Part shown: positions 1-8,170 of the stretch, piece after piece | How the letters are laid out: every line of letters starts with the position of its first letter | Numbering within the stretch: position 1 is the first letter of the stretch | From: Ignavibacteriota bacterium | Lineage (GTDB): Bacteria > Bacteroidota > Ignavibacteria > Kapaibacteriales > UBA2268 | Direction: 5' to 3' | NCBI GenBank assembly: GCA_016219595.1 | Contig: JACRLY010000038.1 | Span: 1 to 43,253, forward strand | DNA: 43,253 bases | Translations under genes and position numbers: made by a program | The notes under the pieces: generated by a model | Told to the model about the DNA's origin: nothing | The model's database searches: none | What the model saw: the letters and a program-made list of their open reading frames with translations, nothing else

Positions 1-164
1 GACCAAAAAAGGCTGCTTTTAAAAAATCCAATAAACCAGCAAATTGATGGGAATTAAAGGCAGTTGTCTTTAAAGACTTAAAGATTTCTATTAATCTGTC
101 CTTTCTAAAATAAGAAAATAAATTAATTAATCAAATTCTATTATTTATGATATAATCCAATGCC

Positions 165-545
165 TTAATTCAAATTGTGGGGCTGGAAGACAGTTTCAGA
201 CTGGGCATATTGGCTTACCTGCACCAGATTTCCCATCAGGAAATTTGTGATTGCATCTTTGACAGTCGAGCCGGGAACTGCTTTGTAAACATTTACATTT
301 TTCTCCGTCAGTATATCGAACGTTTTTTTTCCGATGTGAGTTATTATTACTGAATCAATATTTTTATTTATAATAGTCAGAGCAAGTGATGAACCTGATG
401 CATTTTCCATTCCTGCAAATGGATTGCGATATATTTCATAATTTCCGAGAATAATATCATAAATTATATAATACGGACATCTTCCGAAGTGGCTGTCAAT
501 CGGACTCTCTATGTTATTTCCGGAAGATGGAATGAAGATTTTCAT
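165..545 (-). CDS. NifX/NifB-family (dinitrogenase Fe-Mo cofactor biosynthesis domain) protein
   Basis: A small single-domain protein of 126 residues. It opens with MKIFIPSSGN and carries the DSHFGRCPYY segment typical of the NifX/NafY/NifB C-terminal fold, followed by the alternating strand/helix pattern (SVIITHIGKKTFDIL, then VNVYKAVPGSTVKDAI). In diazotrophs this fold binds Fe-Mo cofactor precursors, but stand-alone copies are common in anaerobes without nitrogenase and their role there is not settled. No nif genes are in the window, so I do not infer nitrogen fixation. The start is the ATG complementary to 543-545; upstream is A+T-rich with no clear ribosome binding site. Family call is confident, function is not. 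Confidence 0.85.
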   Translation of the reverse strand: MKIFIPSSGNNIESPIDSHFGRCPYYIIYDIILGNYEIYRNPFAGMENASGSSLALTIINKNIDSVIITHIGKKTFDILTEKNVNVYKAVPGSTVKDAITNFLMGNLVQVSQYAQSETVFQPHNLN

Positions 546-652
546 CTACAATTTGCAATTTTCAATTTAAAATTTTCAAGAAATTTTTTAATATCCAATT
601 ATTAATTTTAAAAATAGTTAGCGTTACTTCTCATTTGAAATTTTATATTTAT

Positions 653-699
653 TTATTTTAAATTCATTTTAAATTTTAAATTTCAAATTTTAAATTCTT
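653..699. repeat. A+T-rich quasi-palindromic repeat next to purB stop
   Basis: A run built from alternating TTTTAAATTT units. It is nearly the same text as at 4858-4896, beside the SDR gene stop, and resembles 25484-25509, just after uvrB. All three copies sit directly 3' of a stop codon. The text can fold on itself and may help end transcription, but this is inference. Confidence 0.45.
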
Positions 700-703
700 C
701 AAC

Positions 704-1996
704 TTATAGTCCACATCTTTCAAAAATAAAATTAACATTCTTGAATATTATATCATGGTTGAAAAGTGCATTCAACTCGTCCCCAGTAATATGTTTCATT
801 ATTCCATTATTTTCGAGTAATGATTGTTGAAACGGAATTTTCTCCTTCCAAGTCTTCATTGCAGATTGCTGAACAAGTTCATAAGCTTCCTGACGCTTTA
901 AACCCTTCTTTGCAAGCTCAAGAAGAACTTTCTGTGAATATACCAACCCATTAGTCATCTCAAGATTTTTAAGCATATTTTCAGGGTAGACAACGAGATT
1001 ATCAACCAGGTTGACTGTCTTATTTAAAATGTAATCGAGTGAAATTGTAGAATCAGGGAAGATAATCCTTTCTACGCTTGAATGGGAAATATCCCGTTCA
1101 TGCCAGAGTGCATTATTCTCGAATGCGGCTATGGCATTGGAACGCAACAACCTTGCCTGTCCGCAAATATTTTCCGAAATTATCGGATTCTTCTTATGAG
1201 GCATTGCCGAACTGCCCTTCTGTCCTTTTGAAAAATATTCCTCTGCCTCCAATACTTCTGTCTTTTGAAGATGTCTTACTTCAGTTGCAATTTTCTCAAG
1301 CATTGAGCCAATGAGGGCAATTGTAGAAAGATAATTTGCATGCCTGTCACGCTGAATAACCTGTGTTGTAATTGGTGCAGGTTTCAGTCCGAGATTATTA
1401 CACACATATTCCTCAACTTTGGGTGATAGATGCTCAAATGTACCAACAGCACCATTTATTTTGCCATAGGATATTTCCTCAATTGCTCTCGACATTCTTT
1501 CGATATTTCTTTTACATTCATCAAACCACAGAGCCATTTTAAGTCCGAATGTGGTAGGTTCAGCATGTATTCCGTGGGTTCTTCCAACACACAAAGTGTG
1601 TTTGAATTCATTTGCTCTCTTATTAAGGACTTCTCTGAGTTTTTCTAAACTTTTCAGGATAAGCTCCCCTGCCTGCTTGCATTGTAATGCAAAGCATGTA
1701 TCGAGTACATCGCTTGATGTCATACCGAGATGTAAATATCGTGATGGCTCTCCTGCATATTCCTCTATGCTGGTTAAAAATGCAATAACATCATGCTTTG
1801 TGGTTTCTTCGATTTCGAGAATTCTGGGAACATTTACCTTTGCCTTCTGTCTAATTATTGGTGGTACATCCTTGGGGACAAGCCCCAGTTCTGCCATTGC
1901 CTCACATGCTAGGATTTCGATCTCGAGCCAGATTTTATATTTATTTTCTTCTGACCAGATGTGCCCCATTTCGGGACGAGTATAGCGCTCTATCAT
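704..1996 (-). CDS. purB: Adenylosuccinate lyase
   Basis: PurB removes fumarate from SAICAR and from adenylosuccinate in purine synthesis and acts in the cytosol as a tetramer. The 430-residue length is normal for the family. The sequence shows the N-terminal MIERYTRPEMGHIW opening, the TSSDVLDT segment, the GRTHGIHAEP histidine motif, and the fumarase/aspartase superfamily signature GSSAMPHKKNPIISE with its catalytic serine loop. A good ribosome binding site (AGGAG, six bases before the ATG) supports the start, and a TAATTTTG -7 element lies about 30 bases further up. It is read on its own or with the HD gene upstream of it on the same strand. Confidence 0.97.
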   Translation of the reverse strand: MIERYTRPEMGHIWSEENKYKIWLEIEILACEAMAELGLVPKDVPPIIRQKAKVNVPRILEIEETTKHDVIAFLTSIEEYAGEPSRYLHLGMTSSDVLDTCFALQCKQAGELILKSLEKLREVLNKRANEFKHTLCVGRTHGIHAEPTTFGLKMALWFDECKRNIERMSRAIEEISYGKINGAVGTFEHLSPKVEEYVCNNLGLKPAPITTQVIQRDRHANYLSTIALIGSMLEKIATEVRHLQKTEVLEAEEYFSKGQKGSSAMPHKKNPIISENICGQARLLRSNAIAAFENNALWHERDISHSSVERIIFPDSTISLDYILNKTVNLVDNLVVYPENMLKNLEMTNGLVYSQKVLLELAKKGLKRQEAYELVQQSAMKTWKEKIPFQQSLLENNGIMKHITGDELNALFNHDIIFKNVNFIFERCGL

Positions 1997-2020
1997 TAAA
2001 ACTCCTAAATTAACTTACTG

Positions 2021-2028
2021 CAAAATTA
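2021..2028 (-). promoter_or_regulatory. Bacteroidota-type -7 element (TAATTTTG) before purB
   Basis: On the minus strand the text TAATTTTG matches the TAnnTTTG -7 consensus of Bacteroidota primary sigma factor promoters. It lies about 25 bases before the purB start. The expected -33 TTTG about 20 bases upstream is only weakly matched (TTTTC), so this is a moderate call. Confidence 0.4.
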
Positions 2029-2069
2029 TGAAGTATTTGCGTGCATTGAAAATGTAATTGTTTGTTTAT

Positions 2070-2636
2070 TTACAAGCCAATTTCTTTAGAAATTTCTCTC
2101 ATTCCTTTGATTGTCAGAGCAATCAGTTCATCAAGTGTTATACCGAGCATGTCTGCTCCTTTTTGAATGATTTCGCGGCTTGCACCTGCCGCAAAGGATT
2201 TTTCCTTCCCCTTCTTTTTTACAGATTTGACTTCCAGGTCCATCACACTCTTTGAGGGACGCACCAAAGCACAGGCAGTTACTAATCCTGTCAATTCGTC
2301 AATAGCAAATAAAGTTTTTTCTAATTCTGAAATTGGTTCCACATCAGTACATGTTCCCCAGCCGTGTGCAAGAACAGCACGAATATATTCATCACCCCAT
2401 CCGGCTTCCTCTAATATCTGCTTTGTCATTGTACAATGTACATCCGGATATTTCTCATAATCCAAGTCATGAACAAGACCGATTACTCCCCACTTTTCCT
2501 CATCTTCTCCTTTTTGCTTTGCAGCATACCTCATCACAGCTTCAACAGATTTTGCATGATTAAGCAATGATTGAGTCTCATTATATTTTTTTAGTAATTC
2601 AAACGCTTCTTCTCGTGTTGGAATGTGTGTTCCCAT
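2070..2636 (-). CDS. HD-domain hydrolase
   Basis: A 188-residue cytosolic protein of the HD superfamily of metal-dependent phosphohydrolases. The metal-ligand pattern is visible: H27 (LLNHAKSVE), the H56-D57 doublet in VHDLDYEKYPDVH, H67, H91 (VLAHGWG) and D113 (AIDELTG). It resembles the small stand-alone HD proteins often labelled only as HD family hydrolase; the substrate cannot be told from sequence. It lies between purB and the transposon, in the same direction as purB. The left hairpin of the transposon ends about 25 bases before its start, so the insertion has probably replaced or displaced its promoter region. Confidence 0.85.
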   Translation of the reverse strand: MGTHIPTREEAFELLKKYNETQSLLNHAKSVEAVMRYAAKQKGEDEEKWGVIGLVHDLDYEKYPDVHCTMTKQILEEAGWGDEYIRAVLAHGWGTCTDVEPISELEKTLFAIDELTGLVTACALVRPSKSVMDLEVKSVKKKGKEKSFAAGASREIIQKGADMLGITLDELIALTIKGMREISKEIGL

Positions 2637-2666
2637 ATTTTTCCCTAATATTATTTTTATGAATAG

Positions 2667-2686
2667 CCACTACTTTTAAGTAGTGG
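2667..2686. repeat. Left terminal REP-like hairpin
   Basis: A perfect inverted repeat with a 9-bp stem and a two-base TT loop, preceded by GAATAG. It mirrors the right-end hairpin at 3216-3235. Confidence 0.75.
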
Positions 2687-2732
2687 GATTGTATAGACGT
2701 ACAACCTTCGGATTTATCCACTTACAAAAACT

Positions 2733-3161
2733 TTAGTTTATATTGAAACCATATTTTTTTAGATATTCATTAAATTCTTCAGAAAATGTTTTCTTTTTAT
2801 GATGTTCTTCCTGATTCTTTATATAATCTCGAACTTTATTAACTATTGATTCACTTACAGATGCTGCAATATACTCGTCTTGCCAGGAAAATTTGAATTT
2901 TGACATTTTATTTTTATTTATCCAATGCGAAGATTCACCTTTTATTAATCTTGCTACTTCAGCAATTGACTGTTCAGCAGCAAGTGAAATTAGGATGTGA
3001 ATATGATCTAATGTGCAATTAATAAAATCTATATATATATTTTTCAACTTGGAATTTTCCCTTATGTGAGATATTAATTTTTGTTTTAGTTCGGAATTTA
3101 TATAAGGTTCTCGGTTTTTGGTCGAGAAAATAAGATGAATCCATATTTTAGTATTGGACAT
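2733..3161 (-). CDS. Y1 (HUH) transposase, IS200/REP-associated type
   Basis: The 142-residue protein is a single-domain HUH transposase of the TnpA/RAYT family, which cuts single-stranded DNA at hairpin ends through a 5' phosphotyrosine. The HUH pair is H53 and H55 in LDHIHILISL, and the catalytic tyrosine is Y113 in RDYIKNQEEHH. The start MSNTKIWIHL was chosen over a TTG five codons upstream because a strong ribosome binding site (AAGGAG) lies seven bases before this ATG. The gene is intact and flanked by hairpins that are probably its substrates. It separates the HD hydrolase from xseB. It may still be active, or it may act only on chromosomal REP-like repeats. Confidence 0.9.
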   Translation of the reverse strand: MSNTKIWIHLIFSTKNREPYINSELKQKLISHIRENSKLKNIYIDFINCTLDHIHILISLAAEQSIAEVARLIKGESSHWINKNKMSKFKFSWQDEYIAASVSESIVNKVRDYIKNQEEHHKKKTFSEEFNEYLKKYGFNIN

Positions 3162-3215
3162 TATATCTCCTTTCAATAAGTGGCTAAAGCCAATCGGGTG
3201 GCTCGCCCACTGAGT

Positions 3216-3235
3216 CCACTATTTAAAAATAGTGG
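3216..3235. repeat. Right terminal REP-like hairpin
   Basis: A perfect 9-bp stem with a two-base AA loop, followed by CTATTC. It is the inverted counterpart of 2661-2686. Confidence 0.75.
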
Positions 3236-3286
3236 CTATTCAAAATAAAATTAAATCAAAAATATAAAAAATTATTACCGAAAAGC

Positions 3287-3312
3287 CCACAATCTAAAAA
3301 TACTGGCTATTC
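3287..3312. repeat. Decayed third REP-like copy overlapping the xseB stop
   Basis: Aligned with the right element end, this copy keeps TAAAAATA and the terminal GGCTATTC but has lost stem pairing through several changes. The CTA inside GGCTATTC, read on the minus strand, is the TAG stop codon of xseB. Confidence 0.6.
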
Positions 3313-3534
3313 GTTCTCAATAACTTCAATATCTTTCTCAAGCTTTTTTGTTATTTCAATTACCTTTAACTCAGCATTATTGAGGTAATTCCTCAGCTCT
3401 TTTACAAGCTCCATCCCCTCTTCGAATTGCTTTAACAGCTCATCAATCGGAGCATCTCCGGCATCCAAAGTATCAACTATTTCTTCCAGCCTTTTAAGCT
3501 GTTCTTCAAATGGTTTATTTTTTTTCACTGCCAT
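3307..3534 (-). CDS. xseB: Exodeoxyribonuclease VII small subunit
   Basis: XseB is the small subunit of exonuclease VII, which degrades single-stranded DNA from both ends; several XseB chains pack around one XseA chain. The 75 residues are close to the usual length. The family pattern is clear: PFEEQLKRLEEIVDTLDAGD, the helix turn, then LLKQFEEGMELVKELRNYL, all coiled-coil. It follows xseA with a 12-base gap in the same direction. The stop codon and last residues (VIENE) lie in or next to a decayed REP-like sequence, so the C-terminus may have been reset by an old insertion. Confidence 0.95.
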   Translation of the reverse strand: MAVKKNKPFEEQLKRLEEIVDTLDAGDAPIDELLKQFEEGMELVKELRNYLNNAELKVIEITKKLEKDIEVIENE

Positions 3535-3546
3535 AATTTTGCCTCA

Positions 3547-4743
3547 TCAATTGTTTTTTGGTATTACTTTATTTATAGTAACATTTGCCCTTTCATTCTG
3601 CCTGATAATATCAATATATATGTAATTTCCAAGAGAATCATCTTTAGAAATTATTTTTCCTTCGGATTCGAGAAGAGCAAAACCTTTATTAAATGGTGCT
3701 ACAGGATTAAGTGACTTACAATGTCCTTCAAGTAAAGATAAGCGTTGGGATAAAAATGAAAGAGTTCTCTTAATATTTTGAGAATTTCTTGTTTCATAAT
3801 CATCTATCAATTGCCCGTTTGTTTTAATTTTTTCAATAATTCTTCTTGACATAGATGGTCCTGACATATCATCAATAATATCCATGTAATCCTGTATTTT
3901 ATCAGTAGTCAAAGAGACAAGTGAATTAAGAGCATCCCCGGTAAAGTTGAACAGATAATCAATCGTAACAGGCGTAACAAGTTCTGCGGCGGCTGTAGGG
4001 GTTGCTGCTCGTATATCAGAAACAAAATCTGCAATCGTAAAATCAACTTCATGCCCTACTGCGGATATAATTGGAATGCTTGAATTATATATGGCATCAG
4101 CAACAATCTCGGTATTGTAAGACCATAAATCTTCGATTGAACCGCCTCCCCTGCCGATGATTATCACATCGAGTGAATATGTATTCAGTTCATATATTGC
4201 TTTTACTATATCCTCTGCAGAACCGTCTCCTTGAACAAGTGTCGGACGGAAATAAATTTCAGCCAATGGAAATCTTCTTTCGATTGTTGAAAATATATCA
4301 TGAAAAGCTGCACCAGTAGGCGAAGTTGAGACACCGATTTTCATCGGCAGAGCTGGAATAGCTCTTTTCCTTTCGGAAGTAAAATATCCTTGTTCATCGA
4401 GTTTTTTCTTTAGTGCTTCAAATGCAAGATATAAATCACCTTGTCCAAGTGGCGTAACACTAATTACATCTATCTGGTATTTTCCCTGGGGAGGATAAAC
4501 TGAAATTTTACCGGTAATTACCACTTTCATTCCATCACTCATTTGAAACCTTACAGGTCTTGTCTTCCACATAGTACAAGCAATCTGTGAATTTTCATCT
4601 TTCAATGAAAAATAGCGATGACCTGATGAGTGATGTTTATAATTAGAAATCTCCCCCTGAACAGTAACCGTATCGAAACTGCCTTCGAGAACAAACTGTA
4701 TCTTTTTTGTTAGCTCGCTTACTGATTGAATCTTTTCAGGCAT
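3547..4743 (-). CDS. xseA: Exodeoxyribonuclease VII large subunit
   Basis: The 398-residue protein is the catalytic subunit of exonuclease VII. An N-terminal OB fold is seen at about residues 8-100 (VTVQGEISNYKHHSSGHRYF). The catalytic region has GVSTSPTGAAFHDI, the conserved IIGRGGGSIEDLWSYN motif and SAVGHEVDFTIADFVSD. A long helical stretch follows, then a short C-terminal segment (PFNKGFALLES). It is slightly shorter than the enterobacterial enzyme but complete in its motifs. With xseB it forms a two-gene unit. Upstream 4744-4896 is A+T-rich repeat text without a clear promoter. Confidence 0.96.
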   Translation of the reverse strand: MPEKIQSVSELTKKIQFVLEGSFDTVTVQGEISNYKHHSSGHRYFSLKDENSQIACTMWKTRPVRFQMSDGMKVVITGKISVYPPQGKYQIDVISVTPLGQGDLYLAFEALKKKLDEQGYFTSERKRAIPALPMKIGVSTSPTGAAFHDIFSTIERRFPLAEIYFRPTLVQGDGSAEDIVKAIYELNTYSLDVIIIGRGGGSIEDLWSYNTEIVADAIYNSSIPIISAVGHEVDFTIADFVSDIRAATPTAAAELVTPVTIDYLFNFTGDALNSLVSLTTDKIQDYMDIIDDMSGPSMSRRIIEKIKTNGQLIDDYETRNSQNIKRTLSFLSQRLSLLEGHCKSLNPVAPFNKGFALLESEGKIISKDDSLGNYIYIDIIRQNERANVTINKVIPKNN

Positions 4744-4857
4744 TTATGTTTAATTAATGTTAAGTTTAAATAATTAATAATTCACAATTATCAATTAACA
4801 ATTAATTTTCAATTTATAATTATTAGAATTAACTCTTGTTTTTAAAATTATAAATTA

Positions 4858-4896
4858 ATTTATTTAAAATTCATTTTAAATTTTAAATTTTAAATT
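4858..4896. repeat. A+T-rich quasi-palindromic repeat next to the SDR gene stop
   Basis: The text is almost the same as at 653-699, including the shared lead-in ATTCATTTTAAATTTTAAAT. Both copies touch the 3' end of a minus-strand gene. Confidence 0.45.
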
Positions 4897-5883
4897 TTAT
4901 CTGCTGTTCTTGTACCAATTAACAGAACATCTGACAGCTTCTTCAAGTTTTATTTTTGGTTCGTATCCAAGTAATCTTCTTGCTTTTTCAATGGAAAAAT
5001 GATAGTCACTACCTCCATTACTGATTCGGTATCTTGTCAGAATTGGAGCATTTTTGATTCTGAAGAAAATGTAAAACATTTCCATTAAAAATGCAACAGT
5101 ATATCCAATCGGAAACGGAATACTCATTTTCGGTCTTTTTATTCCCAATTCATCGGCAAACATATTCGTGAAATCTTTCCAGTTAATATCAACTCCGTCT
5201 GTGATATTGAATGCTTCTCCCACAGCGGCAGGATTGGATGATGCAAGTACTACTGCATCAGCGAGATTTTCAACATAAGCCGGGCAGGTAACATGCCTCC
5301 CTCCATCTACAAATCCACCTTTTCCGGTTTCCAAAGCTTCGAGATATTTTTCAATAAATGTATGGTCCCTTGTACCAAAAACATTTCCGGGTTTGATTGA
5401 AGTAACTTCCATTTTAGTTGTTTTTGCAAATTCAAAGAGCCATTCATCTGCTATTCTTTTTGTTTCACAGTACGGAAAAATTGATTTTACGGCAGGTGCT
5501 GATTCATCCATCTTATTTGGATTTTTGAAACCATGTATAGCCACAGTACTGATATGCACAAACCTTTTAACATTGTTTTCGGATGCAATCTCAGCGACGT
5601 TTTGCGTACCGGTTACATTAATTTTATAAAATGTCTCAAATGAACCCCAGTCAGATGCGAATGCGGCATTATGAACAACGATATCAATACCCTTCATTGA
5701 CTTAGAGAGTGATTCTCTGTCAGTTATATCACCGTAACTAAGTTCAATTTTAAAATCTTTTATAAATTTCAGATCTGAAGTTTTACGTACCAATCCACTT
5801 ACTTCATGACTAGCATTAATAAACTTTTCAGCAAGGTGGCTCCCTATAAAACCATTAACTCCTGTTATAAAAACTTTACTCAT
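4897..5883 (-). CDS. NAD(P)-dependent epimerase/dehydratase (extended SDR)
   Basis: A 328-residue extended short-chain dehydrogenase. The nucleotide-binding glycine motif is G8-x-x-G11-x-x-G14 in TGVNGFIGSHL, with GDITD and HNAA in the usual places. The active-site Y138-x-x-x-K142 lies in PYCETKRIADEW, and the serine/threonine segment STVAIHG precedes it. The C-terminal half resembles the 3-beta-hydroxysteroid dehydrogenase and dihydroflavonol reductase-like branch rather than the nucleotide-sugar epimerases. The substrate is unknown. It is the last gene of a three-gene unit with the CPBP protein (4-base gap) and the PAP2 phosphatase, so a lipid-related role is possible but unproved. Confidence 0.85.
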   Translation of the reverse strand: MSKVFITGVNGFIGSHLAEKFINASHEVSGLVRKTSDLKFIKDFKIELSYGDITDRESLSKSMKGIDIVVHNAAFASDWGSFETFYKINVTGTQNVAEIASENNVKRFVHISTVAIHGFKNPNKMDESAPAVKSIFPYCETKRIADEWLFEFAKTTKMEVTSIKPGNVFGTRDHTFIEKYLEALETGKGGFVDGGRHVTCPAYVENLADAVVLASSNPAAVGEAFNITDGVDINWKDFTNMFADELGIKRPKMSIPFPIGYTVAFLMEMFYIFFRIKNAPILTRYRISNGGSDYHFSIEKARRLLGYEPKIKLEEAVRCSVNWYKNSR

Positions 5884-5887
5884 AATT

Positions 5888-6604
5888 TCATTTCAAATAA
5901 ATAACAAATAAATCGGACATGACACCCATTGAAATATGGATAAGAAATGGATACCAGAATGACCTGGTTCTCAAAGCCAGCACACCCATTATTATTCCGA
6001 AGATTATCGAACCAATTATCTCTCCGTCAGGTTTCCCGATGTGAACTAAACATGAAGAAATGGTCTGTATTAATATAGCATTCATTGCTCCAAATCTGTC
6101 GTTCAAACCAAACAAAAGAAAACCTCTAAAGAAAAATTCCCAGGCAATGTAATAGAAAATAATATATGCTAACTCATACGATAAAATTAAATCATGTCTT
6201 TCGAGTAGTATCCTTGCCATCGGGTATTCATTTTGTATATCCGGCATACGAGAACCTGAATATGTAAAGGGTACTATAAGTAATGGGATTGCAATTAAAC
6301 AAAAAATCAATCCGAATTTCATGTTACCTAAACCAAATCCGAATTCTTTCAATGGTTTTTTCATTTTTATTTTCAGATACAGAAACGGTATAACGAAAAT
6401 GAATATGAAAAAGAAAATGAATTGGTAAATATGACCGTAATAACCCTCTAATTGATGCCCTTTATAAGATGAGAAAATTGAAGAAAAATCTTCTGCTTGC
6501 CCGAAGCAAATATATAAAGTCAATAATAATGGAGCACTTATTAATATTACATAAGTGTCAATATCCTTTTTCTCAAAATCAAAAGCTTTAAATAATAATC
6601 TCAT
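5888..6604 (-). CDS. CPBP-family intramembrane protease-like protein
   Basis: A 238-residue protein with about seven hydrophobic segments. The CPBP (Abi/Rce1-like) region is recognised by AWEFFFRGFLLFGLNDRFG, with the arginine followed by glycine, and by the C-terminal FLIHISMGVMSD with its histidine. The canonical first motif is EExxxR; here the first glutamate is replaced by tryptophan (WEFFFR), so catalytic activity is less certain. Family members cleave prenylated or membrane substrates, or serve in bacteriocin immunity. It overlaps the PAP2 gene upstream by four bases and is followed after four bases by the SDR gene, which suggests translational coupling. Confidence 0.75.
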   Translation of the reverse strand: MRLLFKAFDFEKKDIDTYVILISAPLLLTLYICFGQAEDFSSIFSSYKGHQLEGYYGHIYQFIFFFIFIFVIPFLYLKIKMKKPLKEFGFGLGNMKFGLIFCLIAIPLLIVPFTYSGSRMPDIQNEYPMARILLERHDLILSYELAYIIFYYIAWEFFFRGFLLFGLNDRFGAMNAILIQTISSCLVHIGKPDGEIIGSIIFGIIMGVLALRTRSFWYPFLIHISMGVMSDLFVIYLK

Positions 6605-7542
6605 AATGTTGAATCATTAAAATGAAAAATAAACTTATTCCTTAATTTCAAATACGCCATTCTCCCTAATGTAACACACAGAACTGCAAGTACTGTACCT
6701 GCTAGGATGTCAATTACATAATGAAACCTGCAATATACTAATGAAATCATTATTAAAATTGCCCAGGGCATATAAAAATAGAAAAGCTTTTTTGCATATT
6801 TGAAAGTTATAAACATAGTTACGAGCATTATCGCTGCATGCAGACTCGGGAAACAATCAAGTTTATTGGGTTCGAAAAAATCTATAAAATTCATTATCGG
6901 CTGCGATAATATTATTCCATTTAATGGTATTGTTTGCAAATGAGCAAGATGGAACCTTGGACCTTCAACCGGTACTAAAAAATAAGTTATATAAGCACCA
7001 TAATAAGTTATGAACAATAAAATCAGGGATTCCTCCAGGTTTTTATACTGTTTCCTGTAAAATAAGAGAATAACGAGTATTAAAGGCATTGGAAAATAAA
7101 AGAAGTAGGCTATATGCATTAATTCCGTTAAATAAGGATTGATTATTTTCTCAATCCATACTGTGGGATGAACTCCAAACATAAAGTGGTCAATATTTAT
7201 CATCAAACTGTCATAACGGTAAGAATTAAAATAAGGTAATATCATGAAAAATGATTCAAATAAACTAAAAAAGAATAAGAGAGGATAAATTAGTAATATA
7301 AATTTCTTTCCGAAAAAATCTTTTTTTGAAGACCTTATCCTGCTTATTATAATTATGAACAGAAAAAGGAGTGAATACCAGATTGCCAACGTACCTTTAT
7401 AGGGAGTCTTATCAAATCCAATAAAATAGAAAGTAATAAATATTGAAAGAACGATTAAATTCAGAAAATCAATTATGCTTAATTTTTTAAATAAAATACT
7501 GTCTGAACCCATATAATTAAAACTGTCCCAAAACTTTATCAC
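6601..7542 (-). CDS. PAP2-family membrane phosphatase
   Basis: A 313-residue protein with about nine or ten membrane segments. The PAP2 phosphatase motifs are in order: VEGPRFHL (start of the phosphatase signature, near residue 190), DCFPSLHAAIML (PSxH) and YCRFHYVIDILAG (the SRxxxxxHxxxD motif with cysteine-arginine in place of serine-arginine). The layout, with four to five helices before the motifs, resembles the Aur1/inositolphosphotransferase-like branch. A lipid phosphate phosphatase or phospho-head-group transferase role is likely. It is the first gene of a minus-strand operon (PAP2, CPBP, SDR) and is divergent from ispF across about 150 bases. Confidence 0.85.
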   Translation of the reverse strand: MIKFWDSFNYMGSDSILFKKLSIIDFLNLIVLSIFITFYFIGFDKTPYKGTLAIWYSLLFLFIIIISRIRSSKKDFFGKKFILLIYPLLFFFSLFESFFMILPYFNSYRYDSLMINIDHFMFGVHPTVWIEKIINPYLTELMHIAYFFYFPMPLILVILLFYRKQYKNLEESLILLFITYYGAYITYFLVPVEGPRFHLAHLQTIPLNGIILSQPIMNFIDFFEPNKLDCFPSLHAAIMLVTMFITFKYAKKLFYFYMPWAILIMISLVYCRFHYVIDILAGTVLAVLCVTLGRMAYLKLRNKFIFHFNDSTL

Positions 7543-7651
7543 ATTTTAAAATTTTGTAATTTAACAAACTTTAAAATTACTGAATTTATTAAATAAAATT
7601 ATCTGCTAAATTAAATTTTCACCAACTATTTATTGAAATTCAGTGTTTTAG

Positions 7652-7659
7652 TATGTTTG
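7652..7659 (+). promoter_or_regulatory. Possible -7 element (TATGTTTG) before ispF
   Basis: TATGTTTG matches the TAnnTTTG -7 consensus and lies 33 bases before the preferred ispF start. The spacing to the nearest upstream TTG (7633-7635) is short at 16 bases, so only the -7 half is well supported. Confidence 0.35.
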
Positions 7660-7692
7660 TGTATAATATTTTCCATATTTACGATTAATTGT

Positions 7693-8166
7693 ATGATTGG
7701 TTTCGGATACGACTCTCATAAATTGGTTTCTGGCAAGCCTTTAATTATTGGCGGTGAAAATATAGTTTCTGAGTTTGGGACAATTGCACATAGTGATGGA
7801 GATGTGGTTCTCCATGCTTTGTGTGATGCCATGCTTGGGGCTTGCGGACTCGGAGATATAGGTGAATTATTTCCAGATACAAATCCGATTTATAAAGGAG
7901 TTGTTAGCAGGAGTTTTGTTACTCAAATTCTGAAAATGATTATTGATAAAGACTTATATATAGTTAATGTAGATGTAACAATTATATTGGAAAAACCGAA
8001 ACTGAAAAATTATAAAGAAAAAATTAAGAAAAACATTTCCGAAATGTTGAATATATCTTCCGAACTAATTAATATTAAAGCAAAAACTAATGAAGGAATG
8101 GGATTTATTGGCAGATTGGAAGGCATTGCAGCATTCTGTGTATGTGAAATTCAAATAAAGGCTTAA
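7693..8166 (+). CDS. ispF: 2-C-methyl-D-erythritol 2,4-cyclodiphosphate synthase
   Basis: IspF makes the cyclic diphosphate of the MEP isoprenoid pathway; it is a cytosolic trimer. Family marks are the N-terminal GYDSHKL metal site (Asp and His), HSDGDVVLHALCDAMLGA, GDIGELFPDT and the C-terminal TNEGMGFIGRLEGIAA. I start at the ATG giving MIGFGYDSHKL, because this matches the normal IspF N-terminus and a 157-residue length. An upstream TTG would add 20 hydrophobic residues ahead of a cytosolic enzyme and would contain the likely promoter. The next gene starts four bases after the stop. Together with the polyprenyl synthase at 40756 it shows MEP-pathway isoprenoid synthesis. Confidence 0.95.
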   Translation: MIGFGYDSHKLVSGKPLIIGGENIVSEFGTIAHSDGDVVLHALCDAMLGACGLGDIGELFPDTNPIYKGVVSRSFVTQILKMIIDKDLYIVNVDVTIILEKPKLKNYKEKIKKNISEMLNISSELINIKAKTNEGMGFIGRLEGIAAFCVCEIQIKA

Positions 8167-8170
8167 TTAT

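Larger units (their letters stand above)
2661..3241 (-). mobile_element. IS200/RAYT-type element with hairpin ends
   Basis: The element holds one Y1 transposase gene between two terminal hairpins. The left end (2661-2686) reads GAATAG then a perfect 9-bp stem CCACTACTT/AAGTAGTGG. The right end (3216-3241) is a perfect 9-bp stem CCACTATTT/AAATAGTGG then CTATTC. The outermost 12 bases are exact inverted repeats (GAATAGCCACTA). Subterminal hairpins GGCTAAAGCC (3182-3191) and GGGTG/CGCCC (3196-3208) lie between the gene start and the right end. This is the arrangement expected for REP-associated tyrosine transposases or small IS200 elements. A decayed third copy of the right end lies at 3287-3312. 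Confidence 0.75.

Noticed and set aside
165-545. Evidence for nitrogen fixation
   Set aside because: A lone NifX-type domain is common outside diazotrophs, and no nifHDK or nifB is present in the window.
1551-1985. 144-codon plus-strand frame inside purB
   Set aside because: It is antisense to a well-conserved purB and has no protein-like pattern.
7633-7692. TTG start giving IspF a hydrophobic leader
   Set aside because: IspF is a cytosolic enzyme with a standard start at 7693; the extension contains a -7-like promoter element.
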